DNA of 31,268 bases from an uncultured Collinsella sp. (GTDB lineage Bacteria > Actinomycetota > Coriobacteriia > Coriobacteriales > Coriobacteriaceae), in the NCBI GenBank assembly GCA_900550785.1, contig URTL01000007.1, forward strand, positions 1 to 31,268. Direction: 5' to 3'. The notes beneath the pieces are model-generated. The model searched no databases, was not told the origin of the DNA, and saw nothing but the letters and a program-made list of their open reading frames with translations. This document shows, piece after piece, positions 1-8,317 of this stretch. The translations under genes and the position numbers were made by a program. The first letter of the stretch is position 1. Each line of letters starts with the position of its first letter.

Positions 1-3000
1 CCGCCGTAATCTCGACTTTTTTCTCGAAAACGGCCGTCATTTTTACAACCTCGGGCGTCAGGTCCGTGATCGTCATCGTCTTGAGAGGAGATGTCGAGAC
101 CTCGACGCCGTTTTCTTTCCAACATACGAAGCGATAACCGGGATTTGCTACAGCCTCGAGCGTGGCGACCGTCCCCTCATAGTGGATACCGCCTCCGGTA
201 ACGACGCCGCCCACCTCGGGCTGCGCGGTGGCAATAATTTCGATCTTGTGGTCGCCGTGAGGCCTGGGCTTCTTGTGGTCGTCGATGATGTCTTTAATCT
301 CCTTGAGCACCTTGGTGCCCACAGCGGCAACATCCTCAATGTTGTCGGCCATGCCGATCTCGATCACTGCATCGGCCGCGATGGGGTCGACGATCTCGCC
401 CAAGCCATACATGGTGGCGAGGACGGCCGCAGCCGTAATCGCGGCGATGAGCGCGGCCTTAAGCGCCGCGAGTGACTCGTCGGGGTCAGTCGCCTCGCGG
501 AAATGCGCGGTGTACTGCACATCTCCCTCGAGCACAAACGTGTAGGACGGACCATCGTCGCCGGTAAAGACAACGTTGCCGAGGGCATCGGTCGCGTAGT
601 CAAACACATAGCCGGGCGACGGGACGGCCACGACCGTGACGCGCGACCCGATGCCGTAAAGACCGGTAGAGAGGAACTGTCCGAGCGGCTGCCCGTTCTC
701 ATCGACCCCGTCCACACTCAGCACAACGCTTGCCTGGGGGGCGCAGTAGCGCGGCGTGATCTCGATCCTAGCGTCAGTCTTATCCTCGGACACAATTGCG
801 TCCGCCTTGTCCACCGTATAGGTAAAGTCAAGCTGATCGCTCACGGCGTACGCATCATCGCCCTCGCCCAGATACCAGCCCAGAAACAGCGCGTTATCCG
901 TGGCGGCGGAAACCTCAACCGTCTCGCCGGCATTGCGATAGCAGTTTTGCGCGGTAACGCTCAGGTGCGCATAGTCCTGTGACGAATCGGTCGCCTGCGC
1001 ATCGTTGACATGCACCGCATAGTCCTTGAGCTTAAAGCGGGCCTCCAGGGACAGGTCCTTATCCGGCGTAAACGTGTAGACCGACTCCTTGGAGATGTAC
1101 TTGCCGGACTCGGTGTCATACCAGCCCCTAAACGTGATGTTGTCGTTGAGCATCCCCAAAGCACCAGCATCGAGCGTGACCTCGGCACCTGCATCGATCG
1201 TCATTGTGCCGGAAACATCGGGAAGCTCAACGCCGTCCATCAGCTTGCGTTCGCCCTTATCAATCGTTTGGGCATAGGAGATCTGGAGCGATGTCGGCGC
1301 GGGTTTCTTAAGCTGTAGCGCGCCCTTGGTCTGGGTTTCAAAATGCGAATAGCCGTCGTCATACACGAGCTTTACGGGCTGTCCGTCCATCGACTCATCG
1401 AAGACGTCGCCGTCGCTGGGGGTGGCCGTAAGGTACTCGCCGAGCTCTTCCTGTATGAGGGCCTCGTAGTCCCAAATCGATACCGAATGCGGGTAATCGA
1501 GCTCGACGTTCATGCCCTCGAGCGAAATGGTCTCCCCCGTCTCATAGGTCATGTTGTTGGGATCGCATGAAATCTCAACGTTCTCGAGCACCTTGCCCAC
1601 CGGGACGGGCAGGCAGCCGTTGCACCTCTCCCAAACAGCTTTGGGATGCCCGTTAGCATACTTCGGAATCATCTTGGCAGGGACCATGACGGTCATGTTG
1701 TATTTGGGGAATGTGTCGGTGTTAATGAGCACCGCATGGTTGCACCCAAAGAACACGGTCTCGAGATTGGTACTGCCAAACGCCTTTTCCGGCAACTCCT
1801 CGATCTTGGAGTTATATGGCAGCGTCAGCCCGCCGCTCAAGTCGGTGCCGTAGAAGCAGGTGTGGCCAAGCGTTTCGACCTTTGTGTTGCTCTCGAGCCC
1901 TGTGGTAGCAAGGTTCGAGCAGAACCTGAACGCGCAAACGCCAATCGATGTAATGGAGGTATTCTTGTCCAGGCCGGTATCGGTCAGAGCCTTGCAGCCA
2001 TCGTAGGCTCTGTCGGGAATCGATGTGAGGCCGCCAACCTTGTCGAGCCCCGTGGCCACCAGCCCACTGTCGGCAAACGCGGCATAGCCCATCGAGCTAA
2101 TGGTAGTAGTCTCGCTGATGTTCAGGCTCGTAAGCGACTTGCAGCCATAGAATGCCTCTTTTCCGATGGTGCCGATGGTCATGCCGGAAAGGCTGATATC
2201 GGTGAGATTCGGGCAGTTATAGAAGGCATGCAGTCCAATTTTAGAAATGGAACTGTTCTCAAAGCGCACTGAACGCAGATTGGTAGAGTCGGCACAGAGC
2301 TGTGCGTCGACTTCATCAACCCCGTAATCGACAATCAAATTCGTTACCATTCGACCATCGACAGAGTTCTCGCGCGGGTTGTTTTCATCGATTTCTACCG
2401 TAAGATTTCCGTTTGCGTCGCACGGATACAGATAGTAGTTGGGCATGAGCTTGGCATACTCGTAGGCCGCCTGCTGCAGGTTGCCCTTGCTGTACGCGAC
2501 AAGGCGCGTGTAGCCATCGTCATGCACCAACTGTATGGGCTCTCCGTCCATCGACTCGTCGAAGACATCACCATCGCAGGGGGTCGCCGTAAGGTATTCG
2601 CCGAGTTCGTCCTTTATGAGCGCTTCGTAGTCGCTATCCATCGTCGAATGAGGATATTGAAACGTGACGCTCATGCCCTCGAGCGAAATGGTGTCACCCT
2701 GCTGATAGGCCATCTTGTCGGGATCACGCGAGACCTTAATCTTTTGAAGCATCTTGCCCACGGGGACGGGCAGGCTACCATTGCAACTCTCCCAAACCTC
2801 TTTGGGGCGACCGCTTGCGTATTGCGAAACCATCTTGGCAGGGACCATGACAGTCATGTTTTGCTTGGGGAACGTGGTGGAATTAATGAGCACCACATGG
2901 TCGCATCCAAAGTACACAGTTTCAAGCTTAGAGCCATAGAACGCACGGCTCGGCAGTTCCTCGATCTTGGAATAAAGGGGCAGTGTCAGCCCGCCGCTCA

Positions 3001-4036
3001 TATTGGTCCCGGAGAAACAACCTTCGCGAAGCGTCTTGATCGTCGCATTGTTCTCGAGTCCCGTCGTCGCAAGGCGAGAGCAGTTTTTGAACGCATTAAC
3101 GCCGATTGATGTGATAGATGCGTTCCCTCCCAGACCGGTATCGGTCAGAGCGCTGCAGCCATTATAAGCGTTCTCAGGAATCGAACTGAGACCAACGACC
3201 TTGTCGAGACCCGTAGACCGCAGCCCGCTCCAGGCAAACGCGGCATCGCCCATAGAGTCGATGGTAGCAACGTCATTAATGTTCAGGCTCGTGAGCGATC
3301 CGCACCCAGAAAACGCCTCTGTTCCGATGCCCCCAATGGTCATGCCAGAAAAACTGATATCGGCGAGATTCGAGCAGCCAGAAAAGGCGTGTAGTCCAAT
3401 TGAAGAAATAGAGCTGTTCTCAAAACGTACCGAGCGCAGATTGGAGGAGTACTCACAAATATATCCGGGGACCCCATCCACTCCGTAATCAACGATCAGA
3501 TTGGTCACCAATTTACCATCGACAGAGTTCTCATACGGGTCGTTTCCATCAATTTCTACCGTAACGCTTCCGCCAGCATCACACGGATACACATAGCCGT
3601 TCGGCATAAGCTTGGCATACTCATAGACCGTTGGGTCCTCATACACGAGGGGATCGACTTCGCTGTCATCGGACGGGGGCTCCGCCGTTGCAGGCGAGGT
3701 CTTTGCTGCATCGGAATCGATCGCGGAGCTCGAAAGGTCTTGGGCCAGGCTCGACGCGGGAGTGCTGGTATCCGAGCTGGACGATTCGTCCTGAGCGTTA
3801 TTCGTTTGGTCGGAAGACGTGGATGAGCTGCCCTCGCCCGAAGACGACGCGTTATCGACCGCATCGACATCAGCGCCAGAGCCCGAGTCGGTCTCTTGGA
3901 CCTCGCTCTCGACGGCGACCGCCCCGGCATCATCAGCATAGACTGTGCTGGGCGCAAGGGGTATCGAGGTCACGACCATCGCGACCGAAAGATAGACGAC
4001 CAAAAACCTATAGAGGGCAGCAGAGATCCTGTTCAT
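1..4036 (-). CDS. BspA-type leucine-rich-repeat surface protein, 3' end beyond window
   Basis: This is a secreted cell-surface protein of at least 1,345 codons; the reading frame stays open to base 1, so the C terminus and any anchor are not visible. It starts at ATG 4036, preceded by GGGAAGG. Residues 1-31 form a signal peptide (basic start, hydrophobic core, VYA cleavage site). Residues about 45-130 are a Ser/Asp/Thr-rich linker. Two tandem units follow (about 139-525 and 526-907), each an LRR_5 array with repeats of the type IGLHAFSGCSNL and a bacterial Ig-like segment (YQQGDTISLEGM). Next come InlB-B-type bacterial repeats (FRGWYDTESG; GYRFVCW near the edge), separated by an Ala-rich hydrophobic stretch at about 1,197-1,215 that could be membrane-spanning. 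Such proteins usually act in adhesion or host interaction; the ligand is unknown. The family assignment is firm, the function inferred. Confidence 0.9.
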   Translation of the reverse strand, partial: MNRISAALYRFLVVYLSVAMVVTSIPLAPSTVYADDAGAVAVESEVQETDSGSGADVDAVDNASSSGEGSSSTSSDQTNNAQDESSSSDTSTPASSLAQDLSSSAIDSDAAKTSPATAEPPSDDSEVDPLVYEDPTVYEYAKLMPNGYVYPCDAGGSVTVEIDGNDPYENSVDGKLVTNLIVDYGVDGVPGYICEYSSNLRSVRFENSSISSIGLHAFSGCSNLADISFSGMTIGGIGTEAFSGCGSLTSLNINDVATIDSMGDAAFAWSGLRSTGLDKVVGLSSIPENAYNGCSALTDTGLGGNASITSIGVNAFKNCSRLATTGLENNATIKTLREGCFSGTNMSGGLTLPLYSKIEELPSRAFYGSKLETVYFGCDHVVLINSTTFPKQNMTVMVPAKMVSQYASGRPKEVWESCNGSLPVPVGKMLQKIKVSRDPDKMAYQQGDTISLEGMSVTFQYPHSTMDSDYEALIKDELGEYLTATPCDGDVFDESMDGEPIQLVHDDGYTRLVAYSKGNLQQAAYEYAKLMPNYYLYPCDANGNLTVEIDENNPRENSVDGRMVTNLIVDYGVDEVDAQLCADSTNLRSVRFENSSISKIGLHAFYNCPNLTDISLSGMTIGTIGKEAFYGCKSLTSLNISETTTISSMGYAAFADSGLVATGLDKVGGLTSIPDRAYDGCKALTDTGLDKNTSITSIGVCAFRFCSNLATTGLESNTKVETLGHTCFYGTDLSGGLTLPYNSKIEELPEKAFGSTNLETVFFGCNHAVLINTDTFPKYNMTVMVPAKMIPKYANGHPKAVWERCNGCLPVPVGKVLENVEISCDPNNMTYETGETISLEGMNVELDYPHSVSIWDYEALIQEELGEYLTATPSDGDVFDESMDGQPVKLVYDDGYSHFETQTKGALQLKKPAPTSLQISYAQTIDKGERKLMDGVELPDVSGTMTIDAGAEVTLDAGALGMLNDNITFRGWYDTESGKYISKESVYTFTPDKDLSLEARFKLKDYAVHVNDAQATDSSQDYAHLSVTAQNCYRNAGETVEVSAATDNALFLGWYLGEGDDAYAVSDQLDFTYTVDKADAIVSEDKTDARIEITPRYCAPQASVVLSVDGVDENGQPLGQFLSTGLYGIGSRVTVVAVPSPGYVFDYATDALGNVVFTGDDGPSYTFVLEGDVQYTAHFREATDPDESLAALKAALIAAITAAAVLATMYGLGEIVDPIAADAVIEIGMADNIEDVAAVGTKVLKEIKDIIDDHKKPRPHGDHKIEIIATAQPEVGGVVTGGGIHYEGTVATLEAVANPGYRFVCWKENGVEVSTSPLKTMTITDLTPEVVKMTAVFEKKVEITA
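1300..2460 (-). repeat. Tandem unit 2 of the LRR protein gene (1,161 bp)
   Basis: This is the second copy, beginning at the codons for YEYAKLMPNYYLYPCD and ending near DDGYSHFETQTKG, after which similarity stops. Sequence differs from unit 1 throughout while keeping spacing, so the duplication is not very recent. The 3' boundary is approximate, about 1300-1320. Confidence 0.85.
2461..3621 (-). repeat. Tandem unit 1 of the LRR protein gene (1,161 bp)
   Basis: This is the N-terminal copy of an internal duplication. It begins at the codons for YEYAKLMPNGYVYPCD and ends at DDGYTRLVAYSKG. Matching landmarks in the second copy are offset by exactly 1,161 bp (387 codons), so the copies stay in frame. 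Each contains an LRR_5 array followed by an Ig-like segment. Confidence 0.85.
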
Positions 4037-4040
4037 AGGA

Positions 4041-4126
4041 ACCTTCCCGCAATTCGCAAAGATACCGAGGGCCCAGTGCGGGCCATCATTTCACAATATC
4101 TTGTATAAGCGACAATGCGGGAAGGT
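4041..4126 (-). promoter_or_regulatory. 11-bp inverted repeat spanning the leader of the LRR gene
   Basis: ACCTTCCCGCA at 4041-4051 is exactly complementary to TGCGGGAAGGT at 4116-4126. The gene-proximal arm contains the Shine-Dalgarno GGGAAGG of the LRR gene. A second, inner hairpin (GGCCC/GGGCC) lies near 4070-4085. If the transcript begins upstream of 4126, the ribosome site could be sequestered; if it begins inside, the repeat could be a protein-binding site. No confident promoter could be assigned. Confidence 0.45.
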
Positions 4127-4163
4127 AGCGCAAACGGTTTATCTAAGGGCGCAGAAGGTTGGT

Positions 4164-5306
4164 CTAATCGCTGCTTAAATCGCGCAAAGCGTCAATCGCG
4201 GTGCCGACTTCCTCGTCCGTGTTGAAATACCCAAACGAGAAGCGAACGATACCCTGGCGCTCGGTCCCCAGCGCACGGTGCATGAGCGGGGCGCAATGGG
4301 CGCCGGGGCGCGTCGCAATCCCCCACCCTTGCATGAGCGCGTCCGAGATCTCAGCAGAGTCGATATCACCCACGTTGAGTGAGACGATCGCCGAGCGCGA
4401 CGGCTGGTCAAAGGCGCCGTAGAGCTTGATCTCCGGGATTTCGCGCACGCCAGCGAGAAAGCGATCCGCCAGTGCTCGCTCATGCGCCGCGATCGCCTCG
4501 ACTCCGCCTTGCGCCTCGATAAAGTCGAGACCTGCGGAAAGTCCCGCGATGCCGTGGCCGTTGAGCGTGCCCGCCTCAAGGCGCGTGGGCCACCCAAGCG
4601 GCTGCAGAGCATCGAAGCTGTGCACGCCCGTGCCGCCCATGGCCCACGGAGCCACATCGACGCCCTCCGCCACGGCCAGGCCGCCGGTCCCCTGCGGACC
4701 CATGAACCCCTTGTGGCCGGTAAAGCACACAATGTCGAGCCACATGGTTTGCATATCGATATGCGCCGTACCGGCAGACTGAGAGGCATCGACGATCACC
4801 AGCGCACCGGCCGCATGGGCGATGGCAGCCACACGCGAAACGTCGACCGCGTTGCCGGTCACATTGGAAGCGTGCGTCACCACCACGGCACGCGTACCGG
4901 GCGTGACCAACCGCTCGAGCTCGTCGTAGTCGAGCGCGCCGTTCGCGTCGCAGCCCGCATGCTCAACCGTCACACCCTGCTCCGTCGCCAAGCGATTGAG
5001 CGGACGCAGCACGGAGTTGTGCTCAAGCACCGTCGTGACCACGCGGTCGCCGGGGCGCACCACGCCATTGATAGCGGTGTTGAGCGCCGCGGTGGAGTTG
5101 GGCGTAAAACACACATGGTCCGCCCTCGGGCAACCAAAAAGGCGCGCAAGCTTGGCGCGGCAGCCGTGGATGGTACGCGCGGCGTCAAGCGCACCCGACG
5201 TGGCACCGCGCCCGGCATTGCCGAGCGAGCACATCGCCTGCGTCACGGCATCGATGACCGTCTGCGGCTTGTGCATGGTCGTCGCCGCGTTATCCAGATA
5301 GATCAT
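4164..5306 (-). CDS. Cysteine desulfurase family protein of the selenium cluster
   Basis: This is a PLP-dependent class V aminotransferase-fold enzyme of 380 aa that should release sulfur or selenium from cysteine or selenocysteine as an enzyme-bound persulfide or selenide. Visible motifs are the N-terminal YLDNAATT, the PLP lysine in CFTGHKGFMGPQG, an ASNVTGN segment and the C-terminal RPGAHCAP, whose cysteine is the probable catalytic one. The start is ATG 5306, preceded by GGAGGT; this ATG overlaps the stop of the DUF3343 gene by 4 bases (ATGA), indicating translational coupling. A longer GTG start at 5321 would lack such a site. Position beside DUF3343, yedF and selD is the known arrangement for selenium-trafficking desulfurases. 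Donation of Se to SelD is inferred from context. Confidence 0.92.
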   Translation of the reverse strand: MIYLDNAATTMHKPQTVIDAVTQAMCSLGNAGRGATSGALDAARTIHGCRAKLARLFGCPRADHVCFTPNSTAALNTAINGVVRPGDRVVTTVLEHNSVLRPLNRLATEQGVTVEHAGCDANGALDYDELERLVTPGTRAVVVTHASNVTGNAVDVSRVAAIAHAAGALVIVDASQSAGTAHIDMQTMWLDIVCFTGHKGFMGPQGTGGLAVAEGVDVAPWAMGGTGVHSFDALQPLGWPTRLEAGTLNGHGIAGLSAGLDFIEAQGGVEAIAAHERALADRFLAGVREIPEIKLYGAFDQPSRSAIVSLNVGDIDSAEISDALMQGWGIATRPGAHCAPLMHRALGTERQGIVRFSFGYFNTDEEVGTAIDALRDLSSD

Positions 5307-5554
5307 CGCACGACCTCCCACATATCGATCACGGTATAGCCCTCGGTGGGAACGCCCGCCGCGGCGAGTTCGCCGCGCAGCAGCTCCTCATCGGCAGGCA
5401 ACGCCTTCCACGCCAGACCGCAGCCGGCAGCGACCTCCCCGGGCACGGGAATCGTTCGCCCAGGAAGGCCGCGCTCGATGCATAGGGACTCGCAGCCCAT
5501 GGCGGCCGCCGTGGTGGGAAACGTGATGACAAGCGCCGGGCGCTTCTCCCTCAT
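5303..5554 (-). CDS. DUF3343 family protein
   Basis: This small protein of 83 aa begins MREKRPALVITFPTT and carries two cysteines, in MGCESLC and AAGCGLAW. DUF3343 proteins are short, often described as putative Se/S binding, and occur almost only beside yedF, selD or the matching cysteine desulfurase. The start is ATG 5554, with GGAG 5-6 bases upstream; an upstream in-frame TTG at 5569 is less convincing. It follows yedF after 19 bases and overlaps the desulfurase start by 4 bases, so the three are probably cotranscribed. The biochemical role is not established. Confidence 0.85.
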   Translation of the reverse strand: MREKRPALVITFPTTAAAMGCESLCIERGLPGRTIPVPGEVAAGCGLAWKALPADEELLRGELAAAGVPTEGYTVIDMWEVVR

Positions 5555-5573
5555 GACAACTCCAACCAATATG

Positions 5574-6200
5574 CTACGGGCGCACGACGCGCACGGCCTG
5601 CTCCATCTTCTCCACGATCACGTACATGTTGGTGACCTCGCCCACCGCAAGCTGGTCTTTAATGCCATAGTGGTCGAGGCAGGTACCGCAGGTGAGAATC
5701 TCGACACCCTGCTCGGCCAGGCCCTTCAGATCATCGAGCACCGGAGAGCCCTCGACGGTGAGCTTGGCGCCGCCGTTGTAGAACAGCATGGTCGCGGGCA
5801 GCTCCTCCTGCTGCGTCACGGCAAAGATGAAGGCCTTCATGAGCTTGTGGCCCAGCTCGTCGTCGCCACGGCCCATACAATCGGTGTAGACGGAAATGAC
5901 GAGTTTGCCCTTGCTGGCGCTGGCACCACAGAAGGCAGCGCCATCCTGCTCGGGATCGGCCACGGCAACGGCGCCAGAAGTCGCGACGGTCACGTGCCAC
6001 TCGGCGTCCGAGATCTTCTCGACCGAGGCCGTGCAGCCCTTCTCCTGCGCCATCTTGGAGATGTTCTTGACGGCGGTCTCGTTGTCGACCGAGGTCACCA
6101 CGGCGCCCTCGCCGTCAAGCTGTTTGAGTGCCTTAAGCGTCTTGACGACGGGCAGCGGGCAGGCATCGCCCATGGCATTGACTTCAATTTTGGTAGACAT
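5574..6200 (-). CDS. yedF: Selenium metabolism protein YedF (TusA domain plus DsrE-like domain)
   Basis: This two-domain protein of 208 aa resembles sulfur/selenium carriers. Residues 1-75 form a SirA/TusA domain with the CPxP motif (GDACPLPVVKTL), whose cysteine would carry persulfide or selenosulfide. Residues about 98-205 form a DsrE-like domain with YTDCMGRGDDELG and a CxxC pair in ILTCGTCLDHYG. This architecture matches the selenium-associated YedF family found with selD. The start is ATG 6200 with AAAGGA 8-9 bases upstream. It lies between selD (58 bases upstream) and DUF3343 (19 bases downstream). The likely role is passing selenium from the desulfurase toward SelD; this is inferred from family and context. 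Confidence 0.93.
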   Translation of the reverse strand: MSTKIEVNAMGDACPLPVVKTLKALKQLDGEGAVVTSVDNETAVKNISKMAQEKGCTASVEKISDAEWHVTVATSGAVAVADPEQDGAAFCGASASKGKLVISVYTDCMGRGDDELGHKLMKAFIFAVTQQEELPATMLFYNGGAKLTVEGSPVLDDLKGLAEQGVEILTCGTCLDHYGIKDQLAVGEVTNMYVIVEKMEQAVRVVRP

Positions 6201-6258
6201 AGTAAATTCCTTTCGAATGAATCAATCAAGAACGATAGATAGTTGAATAAACAAACCG

Positions 6259-7308
6259 TTAACGGACAACGCGGACGGCAGGACCGCCCGGCTCCGCCTC
6301 GCAAACGCGACCGACGACGGCGGCAACGCGCCCCTCGGCATGCAGACGACGCGCAAGCTCATCCACATCCGCCGCGGGCGCCGCAATAAGCAAACCGCCC
6401 GAGGTCTGCGGATCGTACAGCGCATCCAGCATGCCCGGCTCCAGGTCCTCGTCGGCCGCCACGCGCGGGCCAAAGAAGTCCTGGTTGCGGTAGGAGCCCG
6501 CGGGGATAATGCCCAGACGCGCCATGTCGAGCACCTGGTCAAAGAGCGGCACCGCCCCCGATGCAAGCTCAACCTGCACGCCCGAGCCCTCGGCCATCTC
6601 GCACGCGTGCCCGATCAGACCAAAGCCCGTAATGTCGGTGCAGCCGTGAAGCTCAAGTCCCTCGGCCAGACGAATCGGTGCCTCGTTGAGGGTTCGCATC
6701 GAGTCAAACATGGCTGCGGCCTCGTCCTGCTCGATGAGCTCGCCCTTAATGGCCGTGGTGATAATGCCCGAGCCGATGGCCTTGGTCAGCAGCAGGACAT
6801 CGCCCACGCATGCACCGCTGTTAGCGAGCATGCGGTCGAGCGCGACAAAGCCGCTCACGGACAGGCCGTACTTGGGCTCGTCGTCGTTGATGGTGTGGCC
6901 GCCCGCGATGGTGCAGCCGGCCTCGACGCACTTGTCGGCGCCACCCGCCAAAATCTGCCCGGCAACCTCAACGCCCAGGCAACTGGGTATGCAGAGCAGG
7001 TTCATGGCATGACTCGGCCGCCCGCCCATGGCGTAGATGTCCGACAGCGAGTTGGCCGCGGCGATTTGGCCAAACAGGAACGGGTCGTCGACCATCGGCG
7101 GGAAGAAGTCGATGGACTGCACGAGGCCTAAGTTATCGCCAACGCGAAAGACGCTCGCATCGTCGGAGGTATCGAATCCCACGAGCAAGTTGTCGTTATG
7201 CACATTGGGTAAATCGCCCAGGACCTGGGCGAGGGCTCCGGGAGCCAACTTAGCGGCTCAACCGCTCGCGGCTGTCATAGACGTGAGCTTAATAACATCG
7301 TCAGCCAT
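6259..7308 (-). CDS. selD: Selenide, water dikinase SelD, selenocysteine-containing (in-frame TGA at codon 17)
   Basis: SelD makes selenophosphate from selenide and ATP. Read as an ordinary ORF it begins only at MAPGALAQ and lacks the catalytic N terminus. Upstream, in frame, there is an ATG at 7308 with GAGGAGG 6-7 bases before it, then MADDVIKLTSMTAASG, a TGA at 7260-7258, then AAKLAPGALAQVL. The TGA falls exactly where E. coli SelD has Cys17, and the essential Lys20 is kept, so the TGA is read as selenocysteine. The full product is 349 aa. Other family motifs are present (SIDFFPPMVDDPFLFG, AGGHTIND, DITGFGLIGHACEM, DPQTSGGLL). A good hairpin follows the TGA. The gene lies 83 bases after the activase gene and upstream of yedF. 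Confidence 0.95.
7214..7257 (-). promoter_or_regulatory. Candidate bacterial SECIS element in selD
   Basis: Just after the in-frame TGA the mRNA can fold into two hairpins. The nearer is GGCTC-CCG-GAGCC (7234-7246). The second is TCGCCCAG-GTC-CTGGGCGA (7214-7232), an 8-bp perfect stem with a three-base loop that starts with G, 33 nt from the TGA. Bacterial SECIS elements are short stem-loops shortly downstream of UGA with a G early in the apical loop, so either fits. SelB binding is inferred. Confidence 0.6.
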
Positions 7309-7391
7309 CGATTCCTCCTCTCATAGGTCAATCAGTTCCTCCCAGTATACGCATGGCGGCGCCGAGAGCGGACGGCGAATGACACCGCCCC

Positions 7392-8156
7392 TTACATGAG
7401 CGCCTGGACTCGAATGGCCGCGCCGATCGCTCCGGCAAAGCGAGCCTGGGGCGAGGTGGTCACCGGCGACCCCAGTAGCTCGCCCAACCGCTCCACCACG
7501 AAGGCGTTCTCGCACAGGCCACCGGTCAGGTAGTACGGGGCGCCCGCGGCCTGCCCGGCCATGGTCGCCACGCGCGAGACCACGCTGTCGATCACGCCGC
7601 GCGCAATGTTCTCGCGCGGCTCACCGCGACCGATCAGGCTGATGACCTCGCTTTCGGCAAACACGGTGCACATGCTGGATATCTTGGTGGGCTCACCGGA
7701 ACGCGCAAGGTCGGCCATCTGCTGCTGGGTAATGCCCAGGCGGTCGGCCATGATCTCCAAAAAGCGCCCCGTGCCGGCGGCGCACTTGTCGTTCATGGCA
7801 AACTTGGCCACGCGGCCACTTTTAAGCTGAATGACCTTGGTGTCCTGACCACCCACATCGATCACGGTGCCGTGGTCGCCAAACAGACGCACGGCACCGG
7901 TGCCGTGGCAGGTGATCTCGGTCACGACCTTGTGCGCATAGGGCACGGCGACACGGCCGTAGCCGGTCGCGATCACGCGCACGTCGTCGGCAGCCACGTC
8001 ATAGCCAGCCGCTGCCAGTGCCTCGCGCAGCCGCTCGGAAGCATCGACCGAGGAGAACCCGGTTGGCTGCACGCACGTCCACGCCACCAAACCCTCCCCA
8101 TCGATCACAGCGGCCTTAGCAGCCGTAGACCCGATATCGATCCCGATCCCTATCAT
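7392..8156 (-). CDS. ATP-dependent acyl-CoA dehydratase activase (HgdC/DccpR-type, 4Fe-4S)
   Basis: This is a 254-aa member of the BadF/BcrA ASKHA ATPase family. These dimeric activators use one 4Fe-4S cluster held between subunits and ATP hydrolysis to push single low-potential electrons into a partner reductase. Visible are the phosphate-1 motif IGIDIGSTAAKAAV (residues 4-17), a second nucleotide segment DVGGQDTKVIQL, the first cluster cysteine in NDKCAAGTGRF, the second in SSMCTVFAESEV, and the adenosine motif YLTGGLCENAF. The length matches the family (about 255-270 aa). The start is ATG 8156 with GGGAGAG upstream. It follows the two reductase-like genes in the same direction and is the only activator here, so it presumably serves one or both. 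Confidence 0.93.
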   Translation of the reverse strand: MIGIGIDIGSTAAKAAVIDGEGLVAWTCVQPTGFSSVDASERLREALAAAGYDVAADDVRVIATGYGRVAVPYAHKVVTEITCHGTGAVRLFGDHGTVIDVGGQDTKVIQLKSGRVAKFAMNDKCAAGTGRFLEIMADRLGITQQQMADLARSGEPTKISSMCTVFAESEVISLIGRGEPRENIARGVIDSVVSRVATMAGQAAGAPYYLTGGLCENAFVVERLGELLGSPVTTSPQARFAGAIGAAIRVQALM

Positions 8157-8208
8157 GGCTCTCTCCCAATCTAAACATCAAAGGTAGCGGCGCGTTCAGG
8201 CGCCTTAG

Positions 8209-8317
8209 CTCTAGGTTTCTCAGGTGCCGGAGATTGCCCCGAAAGAGGAGCGCAGCGTACTTTGGGTACGCAAGCGACGGTTTGAGGAGCAAGATCCGGT
8301 GCCTGAGGAAGCTAGAG
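8209..8317 (-). repeat. Structured intergenic element, copy 1
   Basis: 8209-8231 pairs with 8295-8317 in a 23-position stem that contains G-U pairs and few mismatches. Inside are TTGC/GCAA near 8234 and 8289 and a GCGTAC/GTACGC hairpin (8255-8260 with 8266-8271). The core 8221-8301 closely matches 9522-9601. The 3' arm covers the stop codon of the upstream reductase gene. It is probably an RNA element or dispersed repeat; no named family was recognised. Confidence 0.7.
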
